Part shown: positions 12,954-25,457 of the stretch, piece after piece
Numbering within the stretch: position 1 is the first letter of the stretch
Layout of the letters: each line of letters begins with the position of its first letter
Source of the DNA: Dipteris shenzhenensis
Taxonomy: Eukaryota > Polypodiophyta > Polypodiopsida > Gleicheniales
Strand: one strand, 5' to 3'
DNA: 64,000 nt
NCBI GenBank assembly: GCA_047967505.1
Contig: CM106541.1
The notes under the pieces: model-generated
Told to the model about the DNA's origin: nothing
Seen by the model: only the letters and a program-made list of their open reading frames with translations
Database searches by the model: none
Program-made: the position numbers and the translations under genes

Positions 12954-13411
12954 TGTTACGCTCTAGCCGAGGTAGCATGACCTCGGAAGAATCAGTCGAC
13001 ATTTCCCTTAAAGGATCTATCTCTGTAATATATGTGTTTGCGCTTCATGTGAATGATCGGGAGGGATTTAATGTCAAGGTCCTAGGTGAGGGCTGATAGC
13101 ACCAGACTAGATAGATCTAAGACCAAGGGCCTAGTGCTAAGAATGTGCCTAGGGGCAAGGAATTAAATGCATCCCAAGAGAGGGGTGAAATGTTGCATTA
13201 GGAAGGCCCTATATAGATGATATGTGGCATCTAGATCTATCTAGGGAATTGGGGTTTGCTAAGGCTAAAGAGAGAAGAGAAGAAAATGATTCATGTGATT
13301 TTAACGTAGATCTCTGTCTGGCTCATGAGCTTAGCGAAATTTGGCTGGGAGGAAATAAATGGTGCTACTCCCGTGATCGAATGTGAGAACAAAAAGAGAG
13401 AGTTTGTGACA
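12954..13411 (+). repeat. 5' LTR of chromovirus A
   Basis: Runs from TGTTACGCTC to TTTGTGACA (458 bp). Near its start is an inverted repeat, CCGAGGT (12967-12973) and ACCTCGG (12980-12986), around a 6-nt loop. It carries CCTAGGT (7 bp) that the 3' LTR lacks. Confidence 0.95.
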
Positions 13412-13413
13412 AT

Positions 13414-13425
13414 TGGTATCAGAGC
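13414..13425 (+). other. Primer-binding site, initiator tRNA-Met
   Basis: TGGTATCAGAGC lies two bases after the 5' LTR. It is complementary to the 3' end of plant initiator tRNA-Met and primes minus-strand DNA synthesis. Confidence 0.9.
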
Positions 13426-14559
13426 GCAGGATTAAGGTCTTTCTTAAGAGGCTGACGATTCAAGACGAGGACTTGCGTTGATGTTCAAATGTCTGCGAAG
13501 CGCTGTGTGAGAATCACTGGGCTAATGGGCAAGACGGAGGTTCCCACGACCAACGAGAGATTTTGATCCGTTCCAGTTCTTCTCAGACGGGCTGACTTGA
13601 CGAATTGATATTGGTGGCCCTCCTGCATTGGCTATCGGGACTGTTGTGCATCCTTGGCGAAGAAATTACGTAAGGCAGGTTGGACGAGTGAGCACAGAAT
13701 AGCGCGGTGGCTGGACGGTCGACGGGAAAAAAAAAGGATCGTTAGCGTTACGTAATTAGCCCGTAGGTTGGGAGAAATTGATTGACGAGGAACGGAGAGC
13801 AGGGTTCCCGTAAGTCAGACGGAAGAAGGGCCTCTGGAAGGCACGGCGCCGACCAGCCAACCAAGGGGCTCGTGCAACGGACTCACAGTCGCAGCCCTCC
13901 AAGGTCACGTAAACAGTTCGTAGGCAGAGACGTATTATTTGCGATCAGGAAGTTACGTGGAGGCTGCAAGCTTCGAGATATCTGCATACGTGAAAACTCT
14001 CCAAGCCCTCCAACGCCATGCAGGCAGCACGTAACCAGATATTGGATCGATGCTCAAGTAAAGCTCTAGGCTGAAGACTTGACGCAGGAGCGTAGGGGCT
14101 TGAACGATGTGGAGCTGAGACAGATTCCCTCAGACAGATTTAGACCAGGGAGCACTTTACTCATTTTCCCTTTTGTTCTGTCATTCCTGTTTTGTCAGAA
14201 GCAGATTAGGCTTTTGTGGTTGTAGCAGTGTTTGCAGTTTACGGTGCTATAGTAGGGACAGATTATGCCTGTGTGCTTCAGTCGGAGTTAGTTTGCAGGA
14301 ATTTCCCTAGTATAGGGAAAAGCGCTATTTGGATATATGCCTGTGTCAAATGCGTAGTCAGTGCGAATTTGAGATTGCACGTATTCCCTAGTATAGGGAA
14401 TTGTGTCAGAGTGTCAGTACACTGAATTGTGTTAGACTGTTAGTACACTGAATTGTGTCAGCTTGTGAATACAGTGTTCTAGAGGTGTTTTATTAAAAAA
14501 TAAAAATAAAATAAAATAAAATTAAAAAAAACCCCAAAACAAAACACCTATTGAACTGA
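13426..14559 (+). other. Untranslated leader of chromovirus A with short repeats
   Basis: About 1.1 kb of GC-richer sequence separates primer site and gag. I see no coding region. Near its end, 14300-14475 holds two copies of a small hairpin word (TTCCCTAGTATAGGGAA) and three copies of a GTACACTGAATTGTGT-like word. An AAAATAAAATAAA tract lies at 14495-14530, just before the gag ATG. Confidence 0.7.
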
Positions 14560-16417
14560 ATGGAAGCAGAAGAGGGGGCTTCCAGAAGGGACCCTGCTGA
14601 GTCAGGAGTCCGGCCGACCCAGCAGGGATTGCGCCCAGTAGCTCACACTTTATCTGGCAGGATTGCATTGCTGGAGGATGCCTTGCAACAGTTGTTAGCG
14701 CAGCAATTACAAGCCAACGTAGGGCAATCTGAACTTAGGAGAGCGTTAGAGAGTATGTCTGCCAGACCTTCTCGAGAAGAGAAGGGAAAGGCTCCAATAA
14801 TGGAACTGGAGTCTAGTGTCCATACGGTCGAGCCTAGGAAGGCTAAAGTGCCAAATATTGCCAATTACCGACCGGAAAAGTATTCTGGTCGGATGAACGA
14901 CCGTAGCTCCGATGTCATTGAGACCTGGTTACACAAATGGGACGAGGCGTTCGCCATTTGTGAGATCAGAAATGACATCAAAAAGATCCGCGAGGCCACC
15001 CATATGTTTAGTGAGGCACCGGATCGGTGGTGGATTAAACAACAAAAAGATGGCATAGCATCCACTACCTGGGAGGGGTTTAAAAGAGAGTTCTTACCTC
15101 CTGACGAAGCATCCCGAGCTTGGGATCAATATAGGAACCTTCGTCAGAGAAATTTATCAGTGGCAGAATACACTGATAAGTTTCGAGAGAGTGTAATGAA
15201 GGTTGATGAACCCCTGCCTCAATCAATCCAAGTGAAAGATTTCATATTTGGATTGAATGATCGAATAAAAATGGAAGTTCGGGCTAAGTACGCGAACACG
15301 CTAGATGATGCAATAGCTATAGCCCTGAACTACGAGGATGCCAAGGGCAGCAAGCCAAGTGGGTTTGCACAGGTTGGAACCCAGTATGCATATCCGAAGA
15401 AATCTGGGTTTAAGAAGAAGTGGGCTAGTAGAGGGAGTGGTTCGCAGCCGAGTGGTCAAGCCAAGCAGGCGAGACCGGCTGAAACTCCTAAACCAAGTAC
15501 CACCATTGGAGTGAAGAGGAAAGTAACCCCAATGGCAGCCCGGGCTTGGTCTAAATCTCCCTTGAACCCAGAATAGCGAGAAAAAGCGAGGAGAGAAGGC
15601 TTGTGCTTTGGTTGCCTTCAACCTCATCAGTGGAGAGATTGTCCACGTAATAAAGATCGTTGGATGGCTGAGATGGTGATCTCAGAGTGCGACGTGGAGA
15701 TGCAGGGAAGTCCCAGAGCGGAAGAGATGCAGATTCAGCTAGCGGGATCTTCTCACAGGTTAGTACCTTGTTTGTTCTGTGTGTCTGTTGCTAAGTTAGT
15801 GAGGAGTGCACCTGATAACATCCTATCTAAGCCCGCAGCAACGGGGTATACGGCCTTTAATGATACGGAGTTAATTAAAATGAAAGGGCAAGTGGCCAGT
15901 CATGATGTTCTTGTGTTGTTTGACTCGGCATCAACTCACAATGTGATTAACTCCAAGCTCGTGAAGAGGCTGAAATTAAAGACAAGTCCATCTGACTATG
16001 CGTATACAGTCAGGATGGCCGATGGAAGTTCAACTGAAGTATGGGACCAAAGGGTTACCCAGTTGGAGCTTCGGATTCAGGACTATGCTGAGAAGCTTGA
16101 TTTTGAAATGACCAAGCTTGCTCATGCAGATATAGCCCTGGGTATGGCGTGGCATTCTAAAAAGAATCCAGCCATTGATTGGAAAAAGCACGTATACCAA
16201 TTCAAGATGAATGATGTGCTTTATGTCTTGCGAGGTGAAAAAGATATACCTCAGGGACCGTTGGTTTCCGTGATGGAAATAAGAAAAGCTCAAGTAGAGT
16301 TTTTATTCCTTTGCACAGCATCGGTAGAGCCGGTGGATGATTCTTCGGCTAGCACTAATGTTACGCAAAGTGGTGAGATGGCCAAGCTGGCTAATCTTAT
16401 AACAGAGGAGTTCTCTG
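14560..16417 (+). pseudogene. Chromovirus A gag and protease (5' part of gag-pol)
   Basis: One frame runs from ATG 14560 to the copia B insertion at 16417, broken only by TAG 15574-15576. Gag domain: VPNIANYRPEKYSGR, then RWWIKQQK and LRQRNLSVAEYTDKF. Relative to the related copy at 58447 it lacks four codons before LPPDE. The zinc knuckle (CFGCLQPHQWRDC, just after 15600) has CX2CX3HX4C spacing, one residue shorter than usual. The aspartic protease box reads LFDSASTHNVIN, with Ala where most retroelement proteases have Gly. The knuckle and DSA variants are shared with the sister element, so they look like family traits rather than damage. Confidence 0.9.
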
Positions 16418-16618
16418 TGTAGGGGTGAGAAGAGGAAGAGGAGCAAGAGAGTGAGAGTGAGAGAGAGTGACACTCAAGTGCGGGTGTGAAGAATGATGAG
16501 CCACACCACAAACTCACTTGTGTTTTATTAGGATTAGGTTTACCCTATGACTGTCTTAAGACAGTCATAGGTGTCCTATCTTTTAATGAAGGGTTGGCAA
16601 TGTGCCTTTACCCCAACA
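16418..16618 (-). repeat. 3' LTR of copia B
   Basis: Bounded by TGTAGGGG and CCCCAACA as read on the plus strand. Contains a perfect 28-bp palindrome at 16544-16571 (centre GTCTTAAGAC) and a GA-rich tract. Confidence 0.95.
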
Positions 16619-16717
16619 ACCTCCCACCTAAAGGCCAATGTGCCTAAAGGGGAGAAAAGAATAAAAATTACAGCAATATACAGTTACTGTATACAAGACC
16701 ATAAAGTAAGAATGGTC

Positions 16718-19700
16718 TCATCCTAATCCCATGATGTGGCGGCAATGTGCAAACCGCTCTGTAGGCAAGCTCTTAGTGAGCAAATCTGCAGGATTATCAT
16801 CAGTATGCACTTTCACAAGCTCAAGTCGCTTGTCTTCCAGTACCTCCCTGATGAAATGATATTTCACTTCTATGTGCTTGGTCTTTTGATGAAAGACCGG
16901 ATTCTTTGCCAACATGATAGCACTCTGACTATCACAATGCAAAACTGGCATATCTCCTGTAATGCCCAAATCTCCCACCAGCCGAGTAAGCCATATTGCT
17001 TCCTTGCAGGCCTCAGTGGCTGCAACATATTCAGCTTCTGTAGTTGACAGTGCAACGCATTTCTGCAACCGAGACACCCATGATATAGCACCTCCTGCAA
17101 ATGTGAAAATATAACCGGTAGTAGACTTCCGGTTATCTGCATTGCCTGCATAGTCTGAATCTGTAAAACCATGCACCAATGCATCCTGCCTACCATAGCA
17201 TATGCACAAGTCTTTGGTACCTTTGAGATACCTCAAGACACCTTTCACTGCTTCCCAATGCCGCTTGCCTGGATTTGCCATATACCTGTTGATGACTCCC
17301 ACCGCAAAAGCAATATCCGGACGAGTGGCAACCATGGCATACATCAAAGATCCAACTGCAGATGCATACGGAACCTTGGCCATTTCAGCCTTATCATCAT
17401 CTGATCTGGGGCTGTCCTTACTGCTGAGTTTTAAATGTGGAGGCAACGGGTTACTAATAGACTTCCCCCCCTCCATTTTAAACCTCTGCAGTACTTTGTC
17501 AATATACTCTTTCTGTGACAGAAACAAAAGTCCCTTGGACCTATCACGAGTAATACGCATGCCAAGAATATGATTTGCATCACCCAAGTCTTTCATGTCA
17601 AAAGACTTATGCAGTTGTTTCTTCAAAGCACTAATCTCATGCTGAGATTTACTCGCAATAAGCATGTCATCCACATATAGAATGAGTAGCATCAAACTGC
17701 CATCCTTTGCCCGTTTGGTGTACAAGCAATGATCGGTCTCACACCGATGATACCCTTGGGACTGCATGAAGGCATCAAACTTCTTGTACCATTCCCTTGG
17801 CGCCTGCTTGAGTCCATACAAGCTCCTCTTGAGCTTACACACAAGCTGCTCTTTCCCTTTAACAGCATATCCCTCTGGCTGACTCATATAGATCTCATCA
17901 TGAAGATCTCCGTGAAGAAAGGCTGTCTTCACATCCATCTGACATAAATCCATGTCGTCATGAGCAACAAGAGCTAACACTGCTCTCAAAGTAGTCATCT
18001 TGACTACACGGGAAAAGATCTCATCAAAGTCAATGCCCTTTTCCTGCTTAAATCCCTTGGCAACCAATCTGGCCTTATACCGAGGTAAAGCATTTGAATC
18101 CACTTTGACTTTGTAAACCCACTTGCATGGCAAAACCTTTCTGCCTGCAGGTAACTGCACGAAGTCCCATGTATCATTCTGAAGTAGGGAGTCCATTTCT
18201 GACTGCATGGCTTTCTCCCACTTCTTTTTCTCTATTCTTCCCATAGCTTCCTTGAAGCTGGAAGGCTCACCACAATCTGTCAGCATGATAAAATCAGCCA
18301 CATTATTGGCTCCTAGAACAAACCTGGCAGGAGGCCGTTGTGCACGGGTGCTCCTCCTCACAAAATGTTCCGGATTAGGCTGCTGTCCAGCCTGTTCTTC
18401 ATGCATGACGGGTGGCTGTACCACCATATCTGGCTGTTCTACAGCCCCATCTGTTGGCACATCCAGTGGTGCATCATTGGCAAAATTATCTGGCTGATTT
18501 TCAGCCTGTATACCCTCTTGAACAGGGTGATCTGCAGCAGCCTGCTGCTGCATATAAATGGGCATTCTTTGCTGTCCAACATCATCATAAATAACCCTCC
18601 TGTATTCCACAGGTTGCACGGGTTCCTTGTGTACACTATCTTCTTTAAAGATGACATCATTGCTGCGTATAATCTTCCGTTTAATGGGATCCCATAACCT
18701 GTACCCCATTTCACCTTCGTCACCATAACCCATAAAGATGCATCTGATAGACTTTGGATCCAGTTTGGTGCGTAGATCTTTGCGTACATGAGCAAAGCAC
18801 TCGCAGCCAAATACACGTAAGTGCTTATATGAGGGTGCCTTGCCAGACCACACCTCCTCTGGCACTTTCAACTCCAAAGCCTTATTTGGTGACCTGTTAA
18901 TAATGTGAACTGCTGTTTGCACGGCTTCTGCCCAAAAACCATGGGGTAATGCAGCATAAGACAACATACATCGAACCTTCTCCTGAATAGTTCGATTCAT
19001 CCGCTCACTTGCACCATTTTGAGATGCATTATGAGGGGCTGTGAGTTCCTGTTTGATGCCCTTAGCTTGGCAAAACTGCACAAAAGCATGTGACACATAC
19101 CCCCATTATCGGATCTGAGGCATTTCAGCCTACGACCTGTCCGATTCTCAACCTGAGCGACAAACTTCTTGAAAGCATCTAAGGCATCTCCCTTATGCTT
19201 CAAGAAATAGACCCACACCTTACGTGTGGCATCATCAATGAAAGTAATAAAATATTTTGCACCCCCTAGTGATAGCTGTGGCATCTCACACAAATCAGTG
19301 TGCACTAGATCAAGTGGTGCTCTATTCTGGGGAGTTCTCCTCTTATGAGGAGTGACAGAGTGCTTGCCAAAAATACAATGATCACAAGTAGGCAAATCTG
19401 AAAAAGAGAGAGGCGGCAGATAACCCAAACATGATTACCCACACTGGAAACATAAAGAGGGTACACGGTATCACTCTTAAAACCCTCAGCCACTACAGTC
19501 TGGCCATCAGTAATCACCCATTTGGAATCCCCAAATGTGGTGTAGTAACCACTGTCATCCAATAAGCCAGTGCTAATCAGATTTTTCTTGATCTGCGGCA
19601 CATGGCGAACACCATCAAGCATAAATGACTGTCCATCAGGAAATACTATCTGGATACTGCCAATCCCTGCAATCTGACATGCATAGTTGTTCCCAAGATG

Positions 19701-20735
19701 AACAACTCCATGAGTACCTGTGTAGGAAGTAAACCACTCCCTATGAGGAGTAACATGAAAAGAGGCACCTGAATCCAAGAGCCAGGTGTGCATGTCATGG
19801 CCATCAATAACCAAAGCATGTGCTATTACAGCAGAAGAGCATAAAACATCATGTATGTCACTGTCACTGTCCTCTGCTGCAACATTCACTGCATCCAAGT
19901 CATCTGCCTTGGCCTTGCCTTTGCCTTTGCTTGCATTTCCTGCATCCTTTGTTTCAGCCTTCTTGGCTTTCTGATCCCGTATGAACTTGAAGCACTTAGA
20001 CTTCACATGTCCCTTCTTGCCACAATAAAAGCATTCAATGTCCTTTTTGCCACGGGACTGACTGCGGGATTTGGACTTACTAGCAGATCTCCCCTTCTGC
20101 TGAGTCCTGCCTCTGTCCTGTACCTGCAAAGCATTTGAAGACTTGCTGCCCGCATTATTCTTCCTGCTCATTTCCTCCATAAGGAGAGAGCTCTCTACAT
20201 CAGCATAAATAAGAGTGGCATTCGAGTTTGACAGGGTGGTCTTGAAAGTGTCCCAACTCTCGGGGAGGGTACACAGCAAGAAAGTAGCCTTGAACTCCTC
20301 ATCAAGGTTCAACCCCTGTGCAATCAGCTGTGTAAAGATAGCATTGAACTCACTCAAGTGTGAGGTCATAGCTGTACCTTCCTTCATGCGAAGATCAACC
20401 AGCTTCTTCAGCCAATAAACCTTACTGGCTGAGCTCTTTTGGGCATACAATTCTTCTAGTCTTTGCCATAGACCATAAGAGGTCTTTTCAGCCTGTACAT
20501 TGAACACAAGAGTGTCTGAAATAGTGAGCATGATAGCTGCCCTCGCGGACAAATCAAGCTCTTCCCAGTCATCAGCTGCCATGTCAGATGGCTCGACACC
20601 CTTCACCCTTATGGGCTTAGCAATTTTCTTTAACAGAAGTACATTCAAGCACTGTTCTGCCCATAATGCATAGTTGTGTGCTCCTTCCAGTTTCTTTATG
20701 TTCAGAATTGAAGAATCACTTCCCCCTCATGCCAT
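16718..20735 (-). pseudogene. Copia B gag-pol, broken
   Basis: Read from 20735 leftward. Compared with the open frame of copia D, codon 3 is TGA (20727-20729), so translation from the normal start would end at once; the next Met is at 20648. Gag, the CCHC knuckle (CFYCGKKGHVKSKC) and protease (LLDSGASFHV) are intact in 20648-19440. About 90 bp at the GAG-pre-integrase region is deleted near 19429, shifting frame, and a few bases are missing near 19097 at the integrase DNGG box. From 19096 the frame is open again to 16718: the rest of integrase, RT (LYVDDMLIAS) and RNase H (FTDSDYAG, STTEAEY). It keeps a 20-codon integrase segment that copia D lacks. Confidence 0.9.
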
Positions 20736-22538
20736 ATCAGATGAGGAAAGTACCTGACTCCCTGGAAGTAAAAAAGACTGAATAAAAAATTCTGATTTCT
20801 CAGAAAAACCTGCTCTATTCAAGAGCCAGAAGCACTCTCAATGGTGCTGTTTTTACTGTCAGTAAAATCTGCAGCAAAACAGTAAATGACCCTGCAAATA
20901 CTGTACCTTCTGACACACTATTCTGAGCTCAAAGAGGCATAAAAACAGTAATTTCAGACTGCTGCTGCTGCTCAACAAGTGCTTAACAGTGCATAATCAT
21001 CTGACAAAACCACCAACACTGCTGTAAACACTGCTGTACTGACTGTACTGATCACTTCTCCCACCTCAGATGAGGTATTGCACTGAGTTAAATTGCAGAA
21101 ACCACTTGACAAACACCCAAAAAACAGTAAATGACCCTTCAGCCTGTCACAAAACCTGCAACAGTAAATGGGATAAATCCCAAGCAATCACCCTTATACC
21201 AAGGGGAGAAAATGCATCTGAAGATCTCTGTCGGTAACCCAAGTGCTATCAAACAAAGTCTGGGCAAAAGCCCCTTGATCTGACACCTGAATCAAGTGGA
21301 GAACACCTCAACACTGAGGTAGCATGCAATATGAAAATCTCTCTGACACTTGTACCTGACAATGTGCAATGCATAGACTGCCCCTGTGTACTCAGTAACA
21401 ACACAAATCACAAAGTACAAACACCAAGAAGAAAATCTTTTGAGCACTGTCAACGATGGGCAGTTAGGGACCGAGTAAACTCGATGCGCCCTGACCAAGC
21501 GTGGCTCAACTGAGATTTTCAAAGTGCGTACAAAGAATGTGACCTGCAACAAATGTCACCAAATGCACTGCGGAAACAAAGCAAATGTGTGCTCCCTGGC
21601 TACACACTGCCTCAAAGCATATACTGCAAACACATCCAGGCAAAAGCCCTTTGAAATGGTCACCCAAAACTGAGAATTGCACTCAGTAAATGCATAGAAG
21701 CTTCTGCAAAACAAGCATCTGACCTTCCTGAAAGACAAGTAACTGCGCAAACACCACCACTGTGGCACAAGTCACCTCAAGCGTGAGTGACACGAGAGTA
21801 CCTGCTGTACCTCAACAAATGCACAGTATACAGCTGAAATGCTTCAGGAATGCATCGGAATGCTTCATGTACTGCGCGTACATGCACAAAACAGAGTGCT
21901 TCAGCACTATTCCTCTTCCAAAAGTGTGTGCCTGCTGTACTCTTCTGTACCTGCAGAGTACCTGCTGTACTTTCTATCCCTGCAGAGTACCTGCTGTACT
22001 TTCTATCCCTGCAGAGGCACGCTTCCCCCCAAAAAAAAGTCCAATCTTTGCAGCAAGAAAACGAGTCCTACTGTACTTTACTGTACCTGCAGGTGGGTGA
22101 AGGACTGCAGGTGAGACGTCCGTACAGTTGTACGGCAGTCCGTACGACTGTACGGACAGTCCGTACGGCTGCCGTGGAGTAGCTGCGCCGAGCAGCTATG
22201 CAGTTGCCTGATGCAACTTCGCACTGCTGCGTACAGCAGCTGCTGTACAGCCGCAACCCGACGACGCCCGCGCCCGCGCTGTCGCCCTGCAGCCCGCGCC
22301 TTCACCCTGCAGCCCGCGCCCGCGATACGCTCTAGCCAGCGCCTGTGCTGTCGCCCTGCAGGCGGAATGCGCCGCCGTACCGTTCGCTGCCCTGCGCAGA
22401 TCTGTAGGGGTCTGTCCGTACGGTTGTACGGACGACGTACGGCCGTACGGATCTGTCCGTACGTCCGTACGGAAAGGGTAGGCTAGGGAGAGGAGGCTAG
22501 GTAGGCTCGGGGGAAGCTAGGTAGGCTCTGATACCAGT
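20736..22538 (-). other. Leader of copia B with tandem repeat
   Basis: This is a 1.8-kb untranslated region between the 5' LTR and gag. It includes a 29-bp perfect tandem repeat (21953-21981 and 21982-22010, starting GCAGAGTACCTGCTG). A GC-rich stretch with a dense GTAC array is listed separately. Open frames on either strand here are short and mutually overlapping, with no domain. Confidence 0.75.
22118..22481. repeat. GTAC/CGTACGG palindrome array in copia B leader
   Basis: I count about 13 GTAC cores in this stretch, many as CCGTACGG or TGTACGGAC, beside the primer site. Equivalent arrays occur in the leaders of copia D and copia E. GTAC is the core bound by plant SBP/SPL transcription factors, but binding here is only a possibility. 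Confidence 0.7.
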
Positions 22539-22737
22539 TGTAGGGGTGAGAAGAGGAAGAGGAGCAAGAGAGTGAGAGAGAGAGAGTGACACTCAACTGC
22601 GGGTGTGAAGAATGATGAGCCACACCACAAACTCACTTGTGTTTTATTAAGATTAGGTTTACCCTATGACTGTCTTAAGACAGTCATAGGTGTCCTATCT
22701 TTTAATGAAGGGTTGGCAATGTGCCTTTACCCCAACA
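22539..22737 (-). repeat. 5' LTR of copia B
   Basis: Matches 16418-16618 with a 2-bp indel and about two substitutions. The 28-bp palindrome is at 22663-22690. Confidence 0.95.
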
Positions 22738-22742
22738 CTCTG

Positions 22743-24797
22743 AATGTTTTAGGGATGAACTACCTTATGGGTTACCTCCAGAGCGGAAAGTTCAGCTTAA
22801 GATTGAACTGATCCCGGGGGCAGAACCTGTAAATAGACCTCCCTATAGAATGAGTTTTGCTGAAGAAGCGGAGGTGCGTAGACAACTGGAAGAATACCTC
22901 AAGTTGGGGCAGATTCAACCAAGTTTCTCACCTTTTGCTTCGCCAGTGATATTAAAGAAGAAAAAGGATGATACGTTTCGCCTCTGTATAGATTACAGAG
23001 CATTGAATAATATCACTGTTAAGCACAGGTATCCGATGGCTCGGATTCATGATTTGCTAGATGCATTACATGGAGCCGTGATTTTCAGCAAGATAGATCT
23101 TAAGTGCGGCTATCATCAGATCCGGATTAGAGCCGAGGATGTGCATAAAACCGCTTTTAGAAGCAGGTTTGGTCATTATGAGTTTTTGGTAATGCCTTTC
23201 GGACTTACCAATGCTCCAGCAACCTTCGTCATGCTTATGAACGATATACTACGTCCGTATATCGGAAAGTTCGTAGTACATTTTATTGACGATATCTTGA
23301 TATTCAGTAAAAGTGTTACTGAGCATCATGAACACTTAAGAATAGTGTTCAGTACTTTGAGGAAAGCCAGTCTCTATGTGAATAAGAAGAAAACTATACT
23401 GTGTATGGTTAGGCTTGAGTATTTAGGGTTCATAATTACTCCACAGGGGGTAGAAATGGATCCGAAGAAAGTGGCTGCGATACTAACTTGGCCAATCCCT
23501 CAGAGTCTGACCGCGTTGCGATCATTCTTGGGATTTGTCCAGTTTTATAGAAGGCATATCAAAGGATATTCCGGAATAGTATCGCCATTGACTGATCTGA
23601 CCTCAGATAAAGTACCTTTTATTTGTGGACAGAATCAACAGGAAAGTTTTAACACCATAAAACATGCTGTGGTCTCAGGACCGGTGTTAAAAATAGTTGA
23701 TCCCCAGAAACCGTTGTTCCTAGAAACCGATGCAAGTGGCATTGCGGTAGGAGCAGTCCTCCTTCAAGAGGGAAGGCCAGTAGCCTTTGAAAGCAAGAAG
23801 CTTTCTCCCTCTCAAAGGAATTGGCCAACTCACGAATTGGAGTTGTATGCAGTTATCCATGCTTTGAAAACATGGAGGCATTATCTGTATGGTTCAGAGT
23901 TTTATGTGGATGTAGATCATGATACTCTGAAACATTTTTGTAAACAGCCTGACTTGAGGGGCCGCCAAGCTAGGTGGGCACAGCTCATGCAGGAATTTAA
24001 TTTGACGATTCGGTACCGAAGAGGAAAGGACAATAAGGTAGCTGATGCGTTGTCTCGCATTATGCACAACCTGAGTTTCACGGTATTAGAGAGTGCTCTA
24101 ATGACCGAGATAAGAGAAACTCAAAAAGTAGACGAGTTTGTCCAGAGCTTATGGCCTAAGGCTCATGTGTTAAAACCCGGGGAAAATGAAAAGGATGACC
24201 TGGCATCCAGAAAAGGCCAAACTTATGCACGATACACCATAAGGGATGGTATGCTGAAAAGAAATGGCAAGGTTGTAGTAGCTGGTCAGAATGATCTCAG
24301 GCAAAGAGTCATTCGACAATGCCATGATAGCCCGTGTGCGGGACATCCAGGAGTCGAGAAGACATATGATCTCGTGAGGCGAGATTTCTTTTGGCCAAAG
24401 ATGAAAAAGCATATTCATGAATATGTGACACGGTGTTTCTCGTGTCAGGTAAGTTAGGCCGAGCGGGTGAAGCCACCCGGACTTTTACAGCCCTTGGAAA
24501 TACCACTAAGTAAGTGGGAGAGCATTTCCATGGATTTTATTGTAGGGCTACTTGTAACACAAGGAGGGCATAATTCTATCCTTGTGGTGGTTGATCGTCC
24601 AACCAAGATGGCTCACTTCATTCCGACTAGAGAGTCTGTTAGTACCCCGCAAGTGGCGGATTTGTTCATTAGACATATATTTCATCTGCATGGATTGCCT
24701 AGATCCATAGTGTCAGACAGAGATGTCAGATTTACCGGTCATTTTTGGACAGCGGTATTTGAGACACTGAGGACTGAGTTAGGAATGAGTAGTGGGG
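22743..24797 (+). pseudogene. Chromovirus A RT, RNase H and integrase N-terminal half
   Basis: This continues the gag-pol frame after copia B. RT: YRALNNITVKHRYPMAR, IDLKCGYHQIR, FGLTNAPATF, FIDDILIFSKS. RNase H: LETDASGIAVGAVLLQ, then KVADALSR. The integrase begins with the HHCC zinc module (GHPGVEKTYDLVRRDFFWP, CFSCQ). An in-frame TAG (24455-24457) follows, in place of a sense codon. The core then resumes with MDFIVG and VSDRDVRF up to the TR-GAG insertion at 24797. The segment from 22743 on is about 98 percent identical to the sister element at 60250-60948 where I compared them, much more than the gag part is. Confidence 0.9.
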
Positions 24798-25086
24798 TGT
24801 TGGAATACTGAAAGGAAAGAGTAGAGTGGACACAAACTTAGAATACTTGCTTATGGAATGAAGAAGAGTGAGGTCCTTAAGTAGGCACCTCATACATGCT
24901 CACTGACATCACTGATGACTTCAGAGCTCCACAATCATCTCCTCAATCTGCTCCTAGATTCTCTCAATCATCCTATGTGGCTTTTCCACCACCTAACTGT
25001 GCTTGTGGGCACCTAACTGTGCCTCTAGCACTCACACATAGAAACATAAGGTGTGCCTGAGGCATACACCTTGAGATATCCCAACA
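24798..25086 (-). repeat. 3' LTR of TR-GAG C
   Basis: Plus-strand ends TGTTGGAATACTG and GATATCCCAACA. One difference from its partner. Confidence 0.95.
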
Positions 25087-25457
25087 AACCCCCCCTCAAG
25101 GAAATGCCTCAGGCTATGTCAAGGATACATCTAGTCTCATAGTTTCTCATGCCATCTCATGGTGGTCAAGGATAAATCTATGGCTAGCTTCTCATGCTAG
25201 CAAGGGTTCCCTTGGGTGTAAGGTAACAAAAAGGGATACAAACAGACCTTCCAATGGTTATCTCCCCTGCATGTACATGCACACAATGTCTGCAGGAGGT
25301 ACCATGGAACAAAACATACACATGGCCTACATCATAAGGTGACCAGAGGTGTTTACAAAACACACAAAACACAATAATTTATTTCATTCATTTTGAAGGA
25401 CTATCCAGGCTAATTACCTTGACATAAAGAGAGATCTGGAGCATACATAGAGATGAT

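Larger units (their letters stand above)
16418..22737 (-). mobile_element. Copia B, inserted in chromovirus A
   Basis: Ty1/copia element on the minus strand, with LTRs at 16418-16618 and 22539-22737 (201 and 199 bp, about three differences) and target duplication CTCTG (16413-16417 and 22738-22742). The primer site, complementary to initiator tRNA-Met, is at 22525-22536. The polypurine tract reads GGTGGGAGGT on the minus strand beside the left LTR. The insertion lies at the protease/RT linker of chromovirus A, and the host frame rejoins exactly without it. It is related to copia D (31454-37684) but a separate copy with different lesions. Confidence 0.95.

Noticed and set aside
21953-22481. 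Repeat-rich stretch as a CRISPR-like array
   Set aside because: Repeats are short, irregular and inside a plant copia leader; no spacer structure or cas-like gene exists.
22721-22742. ATG at 22721 as the start of a separate pol gene
   Set aside because: It lies in the copia B LTR. The pol frame truly continues from 16417 and only appears to start there.
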